DNA of 64,000 nt from Mycobacterium sp. NBC_00419 (lineage in GTDB: Bacteria > Actinomycetota > Actinomycetes > Mycobacteriales > Mycobacteriaceae), in the NCBI RefSeq assembly GCF_036023875.1, contig NZ_CP107931.1, forward strand, positions 3,906,001-3,970,000. Direction: 5' to 3'. A program made the position numbers and the translations under genes. Under the pieces are notes generated by a model that was not told where the DNA came from, did not search any database, and worked only from the letters and a program-made list of their open reading frames with translations. This document shows, one piece after another, positions 45,544-54,001 of this stretch; within the stretch, counting starts at the first letter, position 1, and each line of letters starts with the position of its first letter.

Positions 45544-47394
45544 TCACCAGTGCACGCCCGGCACCAGTCGCACCGCCCGTTTGACGGGCCGGGGTGTGCG
45601 CAGCCGGACGGCCCGGCGGCGCGGGAGGCTCGGTGCCGGCCGTGCCGGCGGTGGAGGCGGCGTTTCACCGCGGGCGGCAGGGGAGTCGGGGTAGCCGAGG
45701 TAGAGCTGATGCAGGGCCCGCCGGGCCAGCTTGGGTGTGAAGTACTGGCCGACGTCGGCCAATGTGCCCAGCGGGGTATCGATGCGCACCGGCTTGTCGA
45801 CCAGGGCGCGCACCACCATCGCGGCGGCGTGCTCGGCGCTGATCGGCGGCACCGGATTGCGCCATCCCGACGGCGCGATCATCGGCGTCTTCACCAACGG
45901 CATGTGAATCGTCGTGAATGTGATGTTGTCCGAGAGGGTTTCGGTTGCCACCACGTCGGCGAACGCATCGAGTGCAGCCTTGCTCGGCAGATATGAGCTG
46001 TACTTCGGGTTGCGTGCCTGCACCCCGGCGCTGGACACGTTGACCACATGCCCGAACCGGCGTCTGCGCCAGTGCGGCAGCAGTGCCAGCACCATCCGTA
46101 CCGCACCGAAGTAGTTGACCGCCATCACCCGCTCGTAGTCGTGCATACGGTCGGTCGACGCGCTCACCGAACGGCGGATCGACCGGCCGGCATTGTTGAC
46201 CAGATAGTCGACGTGGCCGAAGCGGTCCAGGATCTCGGCGATCGTCGCGTCCACCGATTCGTCGTCGGTGACGTCGCAGCTGAAGCTGTACGCCTGACCG
46301 CCGTCGGCGCGGATCTCCGCCACCAGTTCGTCGAGCGCCGCACCGTTGCGCGCCAGCGCGAACACCGTGGCACCACGCTGTGCCACCGCGACCGCCGACG
46401 CGCGGCCGATGCCGCTGGATGCGCCGGTGATGATGACGTGCCTGCCCACCAGCGGCCCGGCCGGGTCGCCGGTGCGTGTCTGTTTCGGATCGAGGTGCTC
46501 GGCCCAGTAGCGCCACAGTGCCGGGGCGTACGAGCGGAACGTGGGTGGATGAATGCCACTCGGCGTCAATGCTTCTCGCGTGGCGTCCGTGGTGAACCTG
46601 GTCGGCGTATCGGCCGAATCCAGTGCCTCGGGCGGGACACCGAGCTGGGTTGCGGCCATGTCCCGCAACACTTTTCCTCGCCCGCGTGCACCCAAAACCG
46701 GACCGCCGATGGCTCGGGGCAGTGACCCGCGCACCGGCGGAAGACCCGCCTGGCGCGCCACCGCACGGTAGACCTCCCGCAGTCCGACCGTATCGGTCGC
46801 GGTGAGGTGGAACGTCCGCCCGTCGTAGCCGTCGGTGTGCATCAGTTCGACCAGGGCGTCGCAGACGTAGTCCACCGGCACCACGTTCACCCGGCCGATG
46901 TCGGGCAACAGGATCGGCGTGATCGCCGGCAGCACGGACAGCCTGGCCAGCAGGGGAAAGAAGTGCAGCGGACCGACGATCCGGTCGGACTCTCCGCTCT
47001 GTGAGTCGCCGACGACGACGCCCGTCCGGTAGATCCGGAAGTCGACCTCGCCCGTGCGGACCAGATGTTCGGCGGCGAACGCGCCGCGGTGGTGGGCGCT
47101 GGGTAACTGCTGGCCGACGTCGAAGTCGTCCTCGGTGAACTCGCCCCGATAGTCACCGGCGACCGCGATCGACGACACGTGGTGCAGCCGGGCTCCCGAT
47201 GCGCGAGCCAGCGCGAGCGCCGCCTCGGTGGAACCTGGTGCGCAGTTGACGACGTGATCGACTGGTCCGGTGTCGCCGTCGTCGCAGAGTTCCCACACCA
47301 GTACGTCGGCGTCGTCGAGTTCGGTCAATCGGGCCGCGACCCGGCGTCCAAGAAACCCGGTACCGCCGGTAACGACATAGCGCATGGTGGACAT
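45544..47394 (-). CDS. acrA1: Two-domain fatty acyl-CoA reductase-like protein (FcrA1/AcrA1)
   Basis: 616 residues made of two NAD(P)-binding modules. The N-terminal extended SDR (about 4-320) opens YVVTGGTGFLGRRVAARL, has HHVSSIAVAG, and lacks an obvious YxxxK. The C-terminal classical SDR (about 325-560) has ITGASSGIGRA, NNAG, and YLPSK as YxxxK, followed by a Pro/Arg-rich tail. This matches mycobacterial AcrA1/FcrA1 (Rv3391), an acyl-CoA/aldehyde reductase for wax-ester-type lipids. Starts at ATG 47394 or 47385; in frame GTG 47400 also possible. Confidence 0.85.
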   Translation of the reverse strand: MSTMRYVVTGGTGFLGRRVAARLTELDDADVLVWELCDDGDTGPVDHVVNCAPGSTEAALALARASGARLHHVSSIAVAGDYRGEFTEDDFDVGQQLPSAHHRGAFAAEHLVRTGEVDFRIYRTGVVVGDSQSGESDRIVGPLHFFPLLARLSVLPAITPILLPDIGRVNVVPVDYVCDALVELMHTDGYDGRTFHLTATDTVGLREVYRAVARQAGLPPVRGSLPRAIGGPVLGARGRGKVLRDMAATQLGVPPEALDSADTPTRFTTDATREALTPSGIHPPTFRSYAPALWRYWAEHLDPKQTRTGDPAGPLVGRHVIITGASSGIGRASAVAVAQRGATVFALARNGAALDELVAEIRADGGQAYSFSCDVTDDESVDATIAEILDRFGHVDYLVNNAGRSIRRSVSASTDRMHDYERVMAVNYFGAVRMVLALLPHWRRRRFGHVVNVSSAGVQARNPKYSSYLPSKAALDAFADVVATETLSDNITFTTIHMPLVKTPMIAPSGWRNPVPPISAEHAAAMVVRALVDKPVRIDTPLGTLADVGQYFTPKLARRALHQLYLGYPDSPAARGETPPPPPARPAPSLPRRRAVRLRTPRPVKRAVRLVPGVHW

Positions 47395-47417
47395 CGTGAC
47401 CGGCCTGCAGCCTGCGG

Positions 47418-47819
47418 TCAAGACGCGGCGGCAACCTCGTCGCGGAACCAGTCCGGCCACTGCTGCTTCTCGAACGTCGTCGCATCCACGCAGACGTGGA
47501 TCATCGTCGCCTCGGCCACCACGTCCTCGCCGCGCCGGATCACGTAGGTGCTGCGCAGCGACGTCCGGCCGGGCGGGTCGAGGGTGACCTCGATGACCAG
47601 GTCGTCATCGAACCCGGCCGGGCGGCGGAACTGCAGCTCGGCGGCGGCCACCACCACGTCGATACCGCGTTCCACCAGGATCTGGATGCCGCCCACGAGC
47701 TCGCGCAGAGCTTCGGTGTGGGCCATGTCGACCCAGGTCAGATAGTGGCCGTTGAAAGCCCGGCCCTGCATATCGCACTCGACGTAGCGCACGCGCAACG
47801 GCATGCTGAAGTTGGCCAC
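47418..47819 (-). CDS. Acyl-CoA thioesterase (hotdog fold)
   Basis: 133 residues. MPLRVRYVECDMQGRAFNGHYLTWVDMAHTEALREL is the 4HBT-type N-terminal helix, with the acidic residue in ECDMQG as a likely catalytic Asp. The GTG at 47819 follows the lpqD stop by 8 bp; reverse-strand TAAGCT lies 5 nt before it, a sub-optimal leaderless spacing, so operon transcription from lpqD is more likely. It could supply or remove acyl-CoA for the neighbouring reductase. Confidence 0.82.
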   Translation of the reverse strand: MANFSMPLRVRYVECDMQGRAFNGHYLTWVDMAHTEALRELVGGIQILVERGIDVVVAAAELQFRRPAGFDDDLVIEVTLDPPGRTSLRSTYVIRRGEDVVAEATMIHVCVDATTFEKQQWPDWFRDEVAAAS

Positions 47820-47827
47820 ACCGGAGC

Positions 47828-48535
47828 TTAGAACTCGGTGATTCCGTCCCAATCCACCAGCGTCCACCCGTCGACGGGGTTACCGGTGATCACGACCCGG
47901 CCCGTGTTGGGCAGCGGGTGGTCGCTGGCGAGGCTGTCCTTGCCGTTGCGCACGTTCAGCAGCGTCCACAGCATGATCGAGGCGGCGCTGGAGAACGCGA
48001 CGGGCTTTTTGTCACCGCTTTCGTAGATCCGCTGCACCGCGGCGGTGAACTTGCCGTTGAACTCGGTGCCGCTGACCGATCCCGGAATGCTGAAGTTGGT
48101 GAAGCCGCGCATCCAGTCCATCGGCGCCACCATGTACGTCGCGGCGGCGCTGTCCATCTTCTGGCCGTTGAACCAGCCGGCGGAGATCTCGTTGAGTCCG
48201 GGCAGCACGTTGACCGGTTCGTTCAGCGCCTTCGACATCGGTGCCGCCGTCTGCTGCGTGCGGACCATCTCCGAGGCGTAGATCCCGTCGTAGTCATTGC
48301 TTTTCAGCCGATTGGCCACCGAGGTGGCCTGTTGCTCACCGGCCGACGTCAGCGACGGACCGGGCACCGAGGTATCGATGATCCCGTCCTTGTTCGCCTG
48401 GGACTCCCCGTGCCGGATGAAGGTCAGGGTGATCGTCCGCTCCTTGGGAGCCGAAGAGCTGCAGGAGGCGACGAGAACCATCGCCATCAGGGCGGCCAGG
48501 ACCGCGACAAGAGACCGGAGACGCGAACGATGCAT
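47828..48535 (-). CDS. lpqD: Histidine-phosphatase-fold lipoprotein (LpqD-like)
   Basis: 235 residues. The signal peptide ends in LVASC with lipidated C25. FIRHGESQANKDG (R41-H42-G43) is the phosphohistidine motif of the phosphoglycerate-mutase superfamily. Where the second catalytic His is expected (normally SHG), the sequence is VAFSSAASIM, Ser at 183, so normal phosphatase activity is doubtful. Position between fcrA1 and the MaoC dehydratase matches LpqD (Rv3390). It probably heads a co-directional series with the thioesterase and acrA1. Confidence 0.8.
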   Translation of the reverse strand: MHRSRLRSLVAVLAALMAMVLVASCSSSAPKERTITLTFIRHGESQANKDGIIDTSVPGPSLTSAGEQQATSVANRLKSNDYDGIYASEMVRTQQTAAPMSKALNEPVNVLPGLNEISAGWFNGQKMDSAAATYMVAPMDWMRGFTNFSIPGSVSGTEFNGKFTAAVQRIYESGDKKPVAFSSAASIMLWTLLNVRNGKDSLASDHPLPNTGRVVITGNPVDGWTLVDWDGITEF

Positions 48536-48627
48536 GCCAATAGCGTGCCTTGTCCCCGGCTTCGGCGTGCGAGATTTTCCGGAGTGCGACTATTGAGCCG
48601 ATCATCGGAGACCCCAGGAGCGGCGCA

Positions 48628-49494
48628 ATGGCACTTGACCCCACGGCAATCGGAGCAGTGACCGAACCTCACCTCTACGAGTGGACCGAACGCGACACGC
48701 TGCTCTACGCCCTGGGTGTGGGCGCCGGCGTCGACGATCTGGCGTTCACCACCGAGAACAGCCACGACATCGCCCAGCAGGTACTGCCGACGTTCGCGGT
48801 GATCTGCTGCACGGGCTTCGCCGCGGTCGGCAAAGTGGGCTCGTTCAACTTCGGCCTACTGCTGCACGGCTCCCAGGAGATCCGCCTTCACAAGCCGCTG
48901 CCCGCGTCCGGCTCGCTGTCAGTGGTGGGCGAGGTGGCCGACATCCAGGACAAGGGCGAGGGCAAGAACGGCATCGTCATGCTGCGCGGCAAGGGCACCG
49001 ACCCGGCCACCGGCGAGCTCGTTGTCGAGACGCTGTCCACCGCGGTGATCCGCGGGGCCGGTGGTTTCGGCGGCCAGCCCGGTCAGCGGCCGGCCGCCCC
49101 GGAGTTCCCCGACCGTGAGCCCGACGCCCGCATCGTCTCGCCGACCCGCGTGGACCAGGCGCTGCTTTACCGGCTCTCCGGTGACCGCAACCCGCTGCAC
49201 AGCGACCCGTGGTTCGCCCGCGAGATGGCCGGCTTCCCGACGCCGATCCTGCACGGGTTGTGCACCTATGGCTTCGCCGGGCGTGCGCTGCTGGCCGAAC
49301 TGGCCGGCAATGACGCCTCGAAGCTGACGGCGGTGGCCGCGCGGTTCTCCGCTCCGGTGTTCCCCGGCGAGACGCTGACGACCTCCATCTGGCGCACCGA
49401 GGCGGGCAAGGCCATCTATCGCACCGAGGCGGCCGGGCCCGACGGCGCAGGTGCCCGGGTGGTGCTCGACGACGGCGTCGCCGAGTATCTCTGA
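48628..49494 (+). CDS. htdY: MaoC-type 3-hydroxyacyl-thioester dehydratase (HtdY-like)
   Basis: 288 residues, a double-hotdog hydratase 2. The C-terminal domain has YRLSGDRNPLHSDPWFAREMAGFPTPILHG, with the catalytic Asp and His of (R)-specific enoyl-CoA hydratases (D-x4-H). It hydrates 2-enoyl-CoA to (R)-3-hydroxyacyl-CoA or the reverse. ATG 48628 has CCAGGAG upstream. Position and length match Rv3389c (HtdY). Divergent from lpqD. Confidence 0.9.
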   Translation: MALDPTAIGAVTEPHLYEWTERDTLLYALGVGAGVDDLAFTTENSHDIAQQVLPTFAVICCTGFAAVGKVGSFNFGLLLHGSQEIRLHKPLPASGSLSVVGEVADIQDKGEGKNGIVMLRGKGTDPATGELVVETLSTAVIRGAGGFGGQPGQRPAAPEFPDREPDARIVSPTRVDQALLYRLSGDRNPLHSDPWFAREMAGFPTPILHGLCTYGFAGRALLAELAGNDASKLTAVAARFSAPVFPGETLTTSIWRTEAGKAIYRTEAAGPDGAGARVVLDDGVAEYL

Positions 49495-49510
49495 CCCGCG
49501 GACCTGCACT

Positions 49511-49549
49511 TTGTTGGCGATGTATGCTGACTGCATATATCGCCAACAA
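49511..49549. promoter_or_regulatory. 39-bp palindromic operator of vapBC
   Basis: TTGTTGGCGAT (49511-49521) pairs perfectly with ATCGCCAACAA (49539-49549). Inside, TATGC (49523-49527) pairs with GCATA (49533-49537) around a 5-bp centre. A -10 hexamer TATGCT (49523-49528) lies within it. Binding of VapB/VapBC would occlude the promoter, the standard toxin-antitoxin autoregulation. Confidence 0.8.
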
Positions 49550-49560
49550 AGGAGTCCGTC

Positions 49561-49782
49561 GTGGCTGTGACTCAGATTGACCTCGACGACGACGCGTTGG
49601 CCGCGGTCATGCGGATCGCTGGCGTGCATACCAAGAAAGATGCCGTCAATCTCGCGATGCGCGACTACGTCCAACGGTTCAGAAGGGTCGAAGCGTTGGC
49701 CCGGTCCCGCGAGCAGGCCAGCGGCTGGGACTACGACGGCTGGCTCGCCGCACGAGCCGATGAGAAGGCACTCGGAGGTTGA
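49561..49782 (+). CDS. vapB: VapB-type antitoxin
   Basis: 73 residues from a GTG with GGAG 10 nt upstream. The N-terminal half (TQIDLDDDALAAVMRIAG, TKKDAVNLAMRDYVQR) is a ribbon-helix-helix DNA-binding fold of the VapB family; the acidic C-terminal tail (SGWDYDGWLAARADE) should wrap the toxin. Its stop overlaps the toxin start. M. tuberculosis has vapBC46 in the same interval, but orthology was not tested. Confidence 0.88.
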   Translation: MAVTQIDLDDDALAAVMRIAGVHTKKDAVNLAMRDYVQRFRRVEALARSREQASGWDYDGWLAARADEKALGG

Positions 49783-50192
49783 TCTCCTTCCTGGTCGATT
49801 CCTCTGCAGTCTGGCGTCTCCAGCGGCAACAGAATCTGGCCGAGGTGTGGACGGATGCACTCATCAGTGGTGCCGTCGGGTCATGTGAACCGCAACGAGC
49901 AGAGTTCCGCCGGTCAGCCCGCAATGCCGATGAGGTCGATCAGATGAACCAGATGTTCAGCGACGTCTACCCCGATGTGCCGGTGCCAAAGTCCGTGTGG
50001 CGGTGGATCGATTCCGCGCAGCACCGACTGGCCCTCGCGGGCGCGGTGCGCGCTCTTTCGGTTGTCGATCTACTCGTCTGTGGCACTGCGGCTGTCAACG
50101 GATTGATAGTCCTGCATGACGACGCCGACTATGAACTGGCCGCGCGCCACCTTCCCGACGTCCACGCGCGGCGAGTCGTCGATCCGCGTTGA
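49779..50192 (+). CDS. vapC: VapC-type PIN-domain toxin ribonuclease
   Basis: 137 residues from a TTG that overlaps the antitoxin stop (TTGA). The PIN-domain acidic residues are visible: D7 (FLVDSSA), E42, D97 (VVDLLV) and D114/D115 (HDDADYE). VapC toxins cleave tRNA or rRNA when not bound by VapB; the RNA target here is unknown. The TTG start and a very close GGAGG suggest that toxin translation depends on antitoxin translation. Confidence 0.87.
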   Translation: MISFLVDSSAVWRLQRQQNLAEVWTDALISGAVGSCEPQRAEFRRSARNADEVDQMNQMFSDVYPDVPVPKSVWRWIDSAQHRLALAGAVRALSVVDLLVCGTAAVNGLIVLHDDADYELAARHLPDVHARRVVDPR

Positions 50193-50216
50193 CCAGCGGC
50201 GCCGTCGCCGACGGGC

Positions 50217-50951
50217 CTAGCCGACGACGCCACCGACCAGGTGGCCGATGCCGAAGGTGATCGCCATCGCCAGCGCTCCGCCGATGACCACCCGCTGAAT
50301 CGCGCGTGGGACATTGGCGCCGCCGAGGCGGGCACTGATCCACCCGGTGAAGGCCAGGGCGACGAGCACGCCGGCGAAGGTGATCGGGACGCGCATCGAC
50401 GGCGGCGGCAGCAGGATCGCCAGCAGCGGCAGGATCGCCCCGACCGTGAACGCGACGGCCGAGGAGATGGCGGCCTGCCACGGATTGGTCAGTTCCTCGG
50501 GGTCGATACCGAGTTCGATGTCGATGTGCGCGGCGAACGCGTCATGGTCGGTGAGTTCCTCGGCCACGGTGCGGGCGGTGGCCGGCGACAGTCCCTTGGC
50601 CTCGTAGAGGGCAGCCAACTCTTCGAATTCGGCGGCCGGCTGGGTGTCGAGTTCGCGGCGTTCCTTGTGCAGCAGCGCCTTCTCGGTGTCGCGCTGGGTG
50701 CTCACCGAGACGTACTCACCGACGGCCATCGATAGCGCGCCCGCCGCCAGCGCGGCGATGCCTGCGGTGAAGATCGGGCCGCGCTCCGCCGTGGCGGCGG
50801 CCACCCCGACCACGATGCCCGCTGTCGACACGATGCCGTCGTTGGCGCCGAGCACTGCGGCGCGCAGCCAGTTCAGCTTGCTGCCGACGCCGCTGTGGTG
50901 CGGCTCGGCGGGATGCAGTTGTGGATCAGTTGAATCGGGTGTCGCGGTCAC
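50217..50951 (-). CDS. VIT1/CCC1 family transporter
   Basis: 244 residues. NWLRAAVLGANDGIVSTAGIVVGVAAA and AGALSMAVGEYVSVSTQRD are the first two helices of the VIT/CCC1 family, followed by a soluble acidic metal-binding segment (KERRELDTQ...ELGIDPEELTN) and three more helices. Members export or store Fe2+/Mn2+ from the cytosol. Reverse-strand TACGCT (50963-50958) lies 6 nt before the GTG start, indicating its own leaderless promoter in the 16-bp gap after the DUF899 gene. Confidence 0.9.
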   Translation of the reverse strand: MTATPDSTDPQLHPAEPHHSGVGSKLNWLRAAVLGANDGIVSTAGIVVGVAAATAERGPIFTAGIAALAAGALSMAVGEYVSVSTQRDTEKALLHKERRELDTQPAAEFEELAALYEAKGLSPATARTVAEELTDHDAFAAHIDIELGIDPEELTNPWQAAISSAVAFTVGAILPLLAILLPPPSMRVPITFAGVLVALAFTGWISARLGGANVPRAIQRVVIGGALAMAITFGIGHLVGGVVG

Positions 50952-50957
50952 GGGGAA

Positions 50958-50963
50958 AGCGTA
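50958..50963 (-). promoter_or_regulatory. Leaderless -10 element of the VIT gene
   Basis: Reverse-strand TACGCT, 6-nt spacer TTCCCC, then GTG at 50951-50949. Confidence 0.5.
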
Positions 50964-50967
50964 GACC

Positions 50968-51669
50968 TCAGACCTTGTCTCCGTAGGCCGCGGCGATGTC
51001 CTGGGAACCTGACCAGCCCGAGTAGGTCGGCCGCTGCGGCCATCCGTCGGGGGAGTCCTGCCATTCCTCCTGCCGGCCGTACGGCAGCAGGTCGATCAGG
51101 GCGAAGGAGTGACTGAGCTGCTCGGTGCCGCGGCCATTGGTATGCCATGTCCGGTAGACGGTTTCGCCGTCGCGCAGGAAGACGTTGACCGCGAAACCCG
51201 CACCGGGGCCGGCATCGACATCGGCGCCGAACGAACTCTCCGACGAGGAGTACCAGTCCATCGTGTTGCCGACCCTCTTCTTGTAGGCCAGCGCCTCCTC
51301 GATGGGTCCATTGGTGACGATGACGAAGCGGGCGTCGTAGTTGTCCAGGAACTCCAGCCGGGTGAACTGGGAGGTGAAACCGGTGCAGCCAGGGCATTGC
51401 CACTGCTCGCCGTCGGTCCACATGTGGTTGTAGACGATCAGCTGCGAGCGGCCGTCGAACACCTCGGCCAGACACACCGGCCCGTCCGCGCCGATCAGGA
51501 CGTACTGCGGCATCTCGACCATCGGCAGCCGACGGCGCTGGGCGGCGATGGCGTCGAGTTCGCGGGTTGCGGCTTTCTCCCGTGCGCGCAGCTCATCGAG
51601 TGCGGTGCGCCAGTCCTGCTGGTCGACGACCGGTGGTAGAGCTGTCTTCGGTGGTGCGGTGTCGGTCAC
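50968..51669 (-). CDS. DUF899 (thioredoxin-like fold) protein
   Basis: 233 residues. WRTALDELRAREKAATRELDAIAAQRRRLPMV is the helical DUF899 start, and HMWTDGEQWQCPGCTGFTSQF holds a CPGC pair in thioredoxin-like position. Biological role not established; a redox function is plausible. An AGGAGG element lies about 7 nt before the GTG start. Probably monocistronic. Confidence 0.85.
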   Translation of the reverse strand: MTDTAPPKTALPPVVDQQDWRTALDELRAREKAATRELDAIAAQRRRLPMVEMPQYVLIGADGPVCLAEVFDGRSQLIVYNHMWTDGEQWQCPGCTGFTSQFTRLEFLDNYDARFVIVTNGPIEEALAYKKRVGNTMDWYSSSESSFGADVDAGPGAGFAVNVFLRDGETVYRTWHTNGRGTEQLSHSFALIDLLPYGRQEEWQDSPDGWPQRPTYSGWSGSQDIAAAYGDKV

Positions 51670-51725
51670 GATGAATCCTCCTGTTCCGGGGTCTTCTCTC
51701 TATCGACTCCGCGGCGGGCCGTAAT

Positions 51726-53924
51726 TCATCGCGCCGCCAGTCCGGTCAGCGCTGCGGGCAGTGGGCGTTGATGTAGCACGCCCAGCCGCTGGGTTGCGCG
51801 GGTGAGCGCCACATAGAGTTCGGCGGCACCCCGCGGCCCGTCGGCCAGGATCTGGTCGGGCTCGACCACCAGCACCGCGTCGAACTCGAGGCCCTTGGTC
51901 TCAGACGCAGCGACGGCACCCGGCACACCCGGTGGCCCGATCACGACGCTGGTTCCCTCGCGGGCGGCTTCGGATGCGACGAATTCCTCGATGGCGGCGG
52001 CCATCGTCTGCGCGGTGACCTGGCGGGACCAGGGCCGCTCACCGCACGCGCGCACCGACTCCGGCGGCCGGACATCAGGGGCGAAGTCGGCGAGCAGCGC
52101 AGCGGCGACGGCCATGATTTCGGCAGGCGTTCGGTAGTTCACCGACAGCGGCCGGTGGACCCAGCGGCCGGGGACGTAGGGCTCGAGCATCTCTGCCCAC
52201 GATGTCGCCCCGGCCATCGAACGGCGTTGTGCCAGATCGCCGACGACCGTGAACGACCGGCTCGGGCAGCGTCGCATCAACACCCGCCAGTCCATCTCGG
52301 AGAGCTCCTGCGCCTCGTCGACCACCACATGCCGGTAGGTCCAATCCCGGTCGGCGGCGGCACGTTCGGCAAGATCGCGGGTGTCGCGTTCGAGGAACCG
52401 CTCGGCGAGATCCTCGGCGTCGAGCAGGTCCTGTGCCAGCAGGTGGTCTTCGTCGTCCATCAGGTCTTCGCGGTCGACCATGTTGTCCAATACGCCTTCT
52501 GCATAAGCTGTTTCGGCCTGTCGTGCCCGTTCGGCGGCATCGTCGGCCGGCTTGTCGGGGCCCAGCAGGTCGGCCAGCTCGTCGAGCAGTGGAACGTCCG
52601 ACACGGTCCACGCGGCGCCGTCCTCGCGCTGCAGCAACGGGTCGGCGCCGGCAGCGCGAAGACGATCCGCCGAGGTGTAGAGGGTGGTCAACACATCCTG
52701 CGGCGTCAGGATCGGCCAGAGGCGATCGAGGGCGGCGGCGAACTGTTCGTTGTCGTCGAGGTCGGAGAGCACATCCGTGCGCACCTTCTCCCAGGCCTCG
52801 CGATTGTCCCGGGTGAGCCAGCCCCGGCCGATCCGGGAGATCGCGCGTTCGCTCAACACATAGGTGAGGATCTCCCGGAACACCTCGCGGGCCGGGTTGT
52901 GCGGTAGCCCGCTGGTGCGCGCCTCGTCGATGGCCCACTGGGCGGCGTCGGCGGCGATCTGCATGTCGATGTCGGCCAGTGGGATCTGGATCGGGTCCTC
53001 GGGCAACTGTTGCCGGTCGGCGATCGCCGCAGTCAACACGTCCAGCATCGAGCGTGATCCCTTGATGCGGGCGATATTCGGGGAGTCCTCGGCGGTGACG
53101 TGCAGGCCGGGAACCAGATCGCCGACCGTCATGAAGACCACCTCGGACTCGCCGAGGGATGGCAGCACGCGGCTGATGTGGTTCATGAACGCCTGGTTCG
53201 GTCCGACGACCAGCACCCCGTGCCGTTCGATCCGCGCACGCTGGGTGTAGAGCAGATAGGCGACGCGGTGTAGCGCCACCACGGTCTTGCCGGTGCCGGG
53301 GCCGCCTTCGATCACCAGCACGCCGGGATGGTCGAGCCGGATGATCTCGTCCTGCTCGGCCTGGATCGTCGCGACGATGTCACGCATCCCATCACCGCGG
53401 GGCGCGTTGACGGCGGAAAGCAGGGCGGCGTCACTGCTGAACGGGCTGTTGTCGCCGGCGTCGGCATTGGGTCGGCCGAACACCTCGTCGGTGAAGTCGA
53501 GCAGGCGGCGACCCAGCGAGTGGAACTGGCGGCGCCGGCGCATGCCCTGCGGGCTGGCGGCGGTGGCGACGTAGAACGCGCTGGCGGCCGGTGCCCGCCA
53601 GTCGATCAGTAGTGGCTCGTGGTCGCTGTGCTCGTCGGAGATGCCGATGCGGCCGACGTAGAGCGGCTCACCGGTGACGGAGTCCAGCCGTCCGAAGCAC
53701 AAGCCGTGGTCGGCCACGTCCAGCCGCGCCACGGATTGGGCCAGTGCACGCACCTCGGCGTCGCGGGCGACCAGCGTTCCGCCGTCCTGAACGTCGATCG
53801 GGCCGCCGTACGAGGCGAGGTACTGGGCCTTGACCCGCCTGCGCTTGTCGTCGAGCCTGTCGTAGAGACCGGCCAGGTAAACCTGCTCGGACTCCAGTTC
53901 ACGATCGTGCCTGTCGGACGTCAT
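51726..53924 (-). CDS. helD: HelD-like RNA polymerase-associated helicase/ATPase
   Basis: 732 residues, the size of mycobacterial HelD. The N-terminal helical region (LESEQVYLAGLYDRLDDKRRRV) matches the coiled-coil that enters the RNAP secondary channel. The superfamily 1 ATPase core is split: Walker A IEGGPGTGKTVVALHR, then VVDEAQELSEMDW (Walker B), and motifs V/VI near VALTRATQRLGVL. HelD removes nucleic acid from stalled RNA polymerase; relatives (HelR) confer rifampicin tolerance. Divergent from dnaE2; the intervening 77 bp contain a LexA box. Confidence 0.9.
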   Translation of the reverse strand: MTSDRHDRELESEQVYLAGLYDRLDDKRRRVKAQYLASYGGPIDVQDGGTLVARDAEVRALAQSVARLDVADHGLCFGRLDSVTGEPLYVGRIGISDEHSDHEPLLIDWRAPAASAFYVATAASPQGMRRRRQFHSLGRRLLDFTDEVFGRPNADAGDNSPFSSDAALLSAVNAPRGDGMRDIVATIQAEQDEIIRLDHPGVLVIEGGPGTGKTVVALHRVAYLLYTQRARIERHGVLVVGPNQAFMNHISRVLPSLGESEVVFMTVGDLVPGLHVTAEDSPNIARIKGSRSMLDVLTAAIADRQQLPEDPIQIPLADIDMQIAADAAQWAIDEARTSGLPHNPAREVFREILTYVLSERAISRIGRGWLTRDNREAWEKVRTDVLSDLDDNEQFAAALDRLWPILTPQDVLTTLYTSADRLRAAGADPLLQREDGAAWTVSDVPLLDELADLLGPDKPADDAAERARQAETAYAEGVLDNMVDREDLMDDEDHLLAQDLLDAEDLAERFLERDTRDLAERAAADRDWTYRHVVVDEAQELSEMDWRVLMRRCPSRSFTVVGDLAQRRSMAGATSWAEMLEPYVPGRWVHRPLSVNYRTPAEIMAVAAALLADFAPDVRPPESVRACGERPWSRQVTAQTMAAAIEEFVASEAAREGTSVVIGPPGVPGAVAASETKGLEFDAVLVVEPDQILADGPRGAAELYVALTRATQRLGVLHQRPLPAALTGLAAR

Positions 53925-53972
53925 ACCCCTCGTTTCCCTAGTTCTTGTCCATTCTCCGCTACCGCCTGCGCT

Positions 53973-53988
53973 TAGAACGTATGTTCGA
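53973..53988. promoter_or_regulatory. LexA (SOS) box between helD and dnaE2
   Basis: TAGAACGTATGTTCGA matches TCGAAC-N4-GTTCGA at 11 of 12 fixed positions. The dnaE2 -10 hexamer TAGGCT (53990-53995) lies immediately downstream, so LexA would block dnaE2 transcription. The box is also 49 bp from the helD start. Confidence 0.8.
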
Positions 53989-53989
53989 T

Positions 53990-53995
53990 TAGGCT
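53990..53995 (+). promoter_or_regulatory. Leaderless -10 element of dnaE2
   Basis: TAGGCT followed by a 6-nt spacer and GTG 54002; adjacent to the LexA box. Confidence 0.55.
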
Positions 53996-54001
53996 GACGG
54001 G

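Noticed and set aside
49500..50200. Genomic-island boundary around vapBC
   Set aside because: No integrase, tRNA gene, direct repeats or base-composition change could be seen; a TA pair occurs at the equivalent place in M. tuberculosis.
53925..54001. Rifamycin-associated element (RAE) upstream of helD, as found before helR genes
   Set aside because: The conserved GGGGCTTGCGGCAAGCCCC palindrome is absent; only a LexA box was found.
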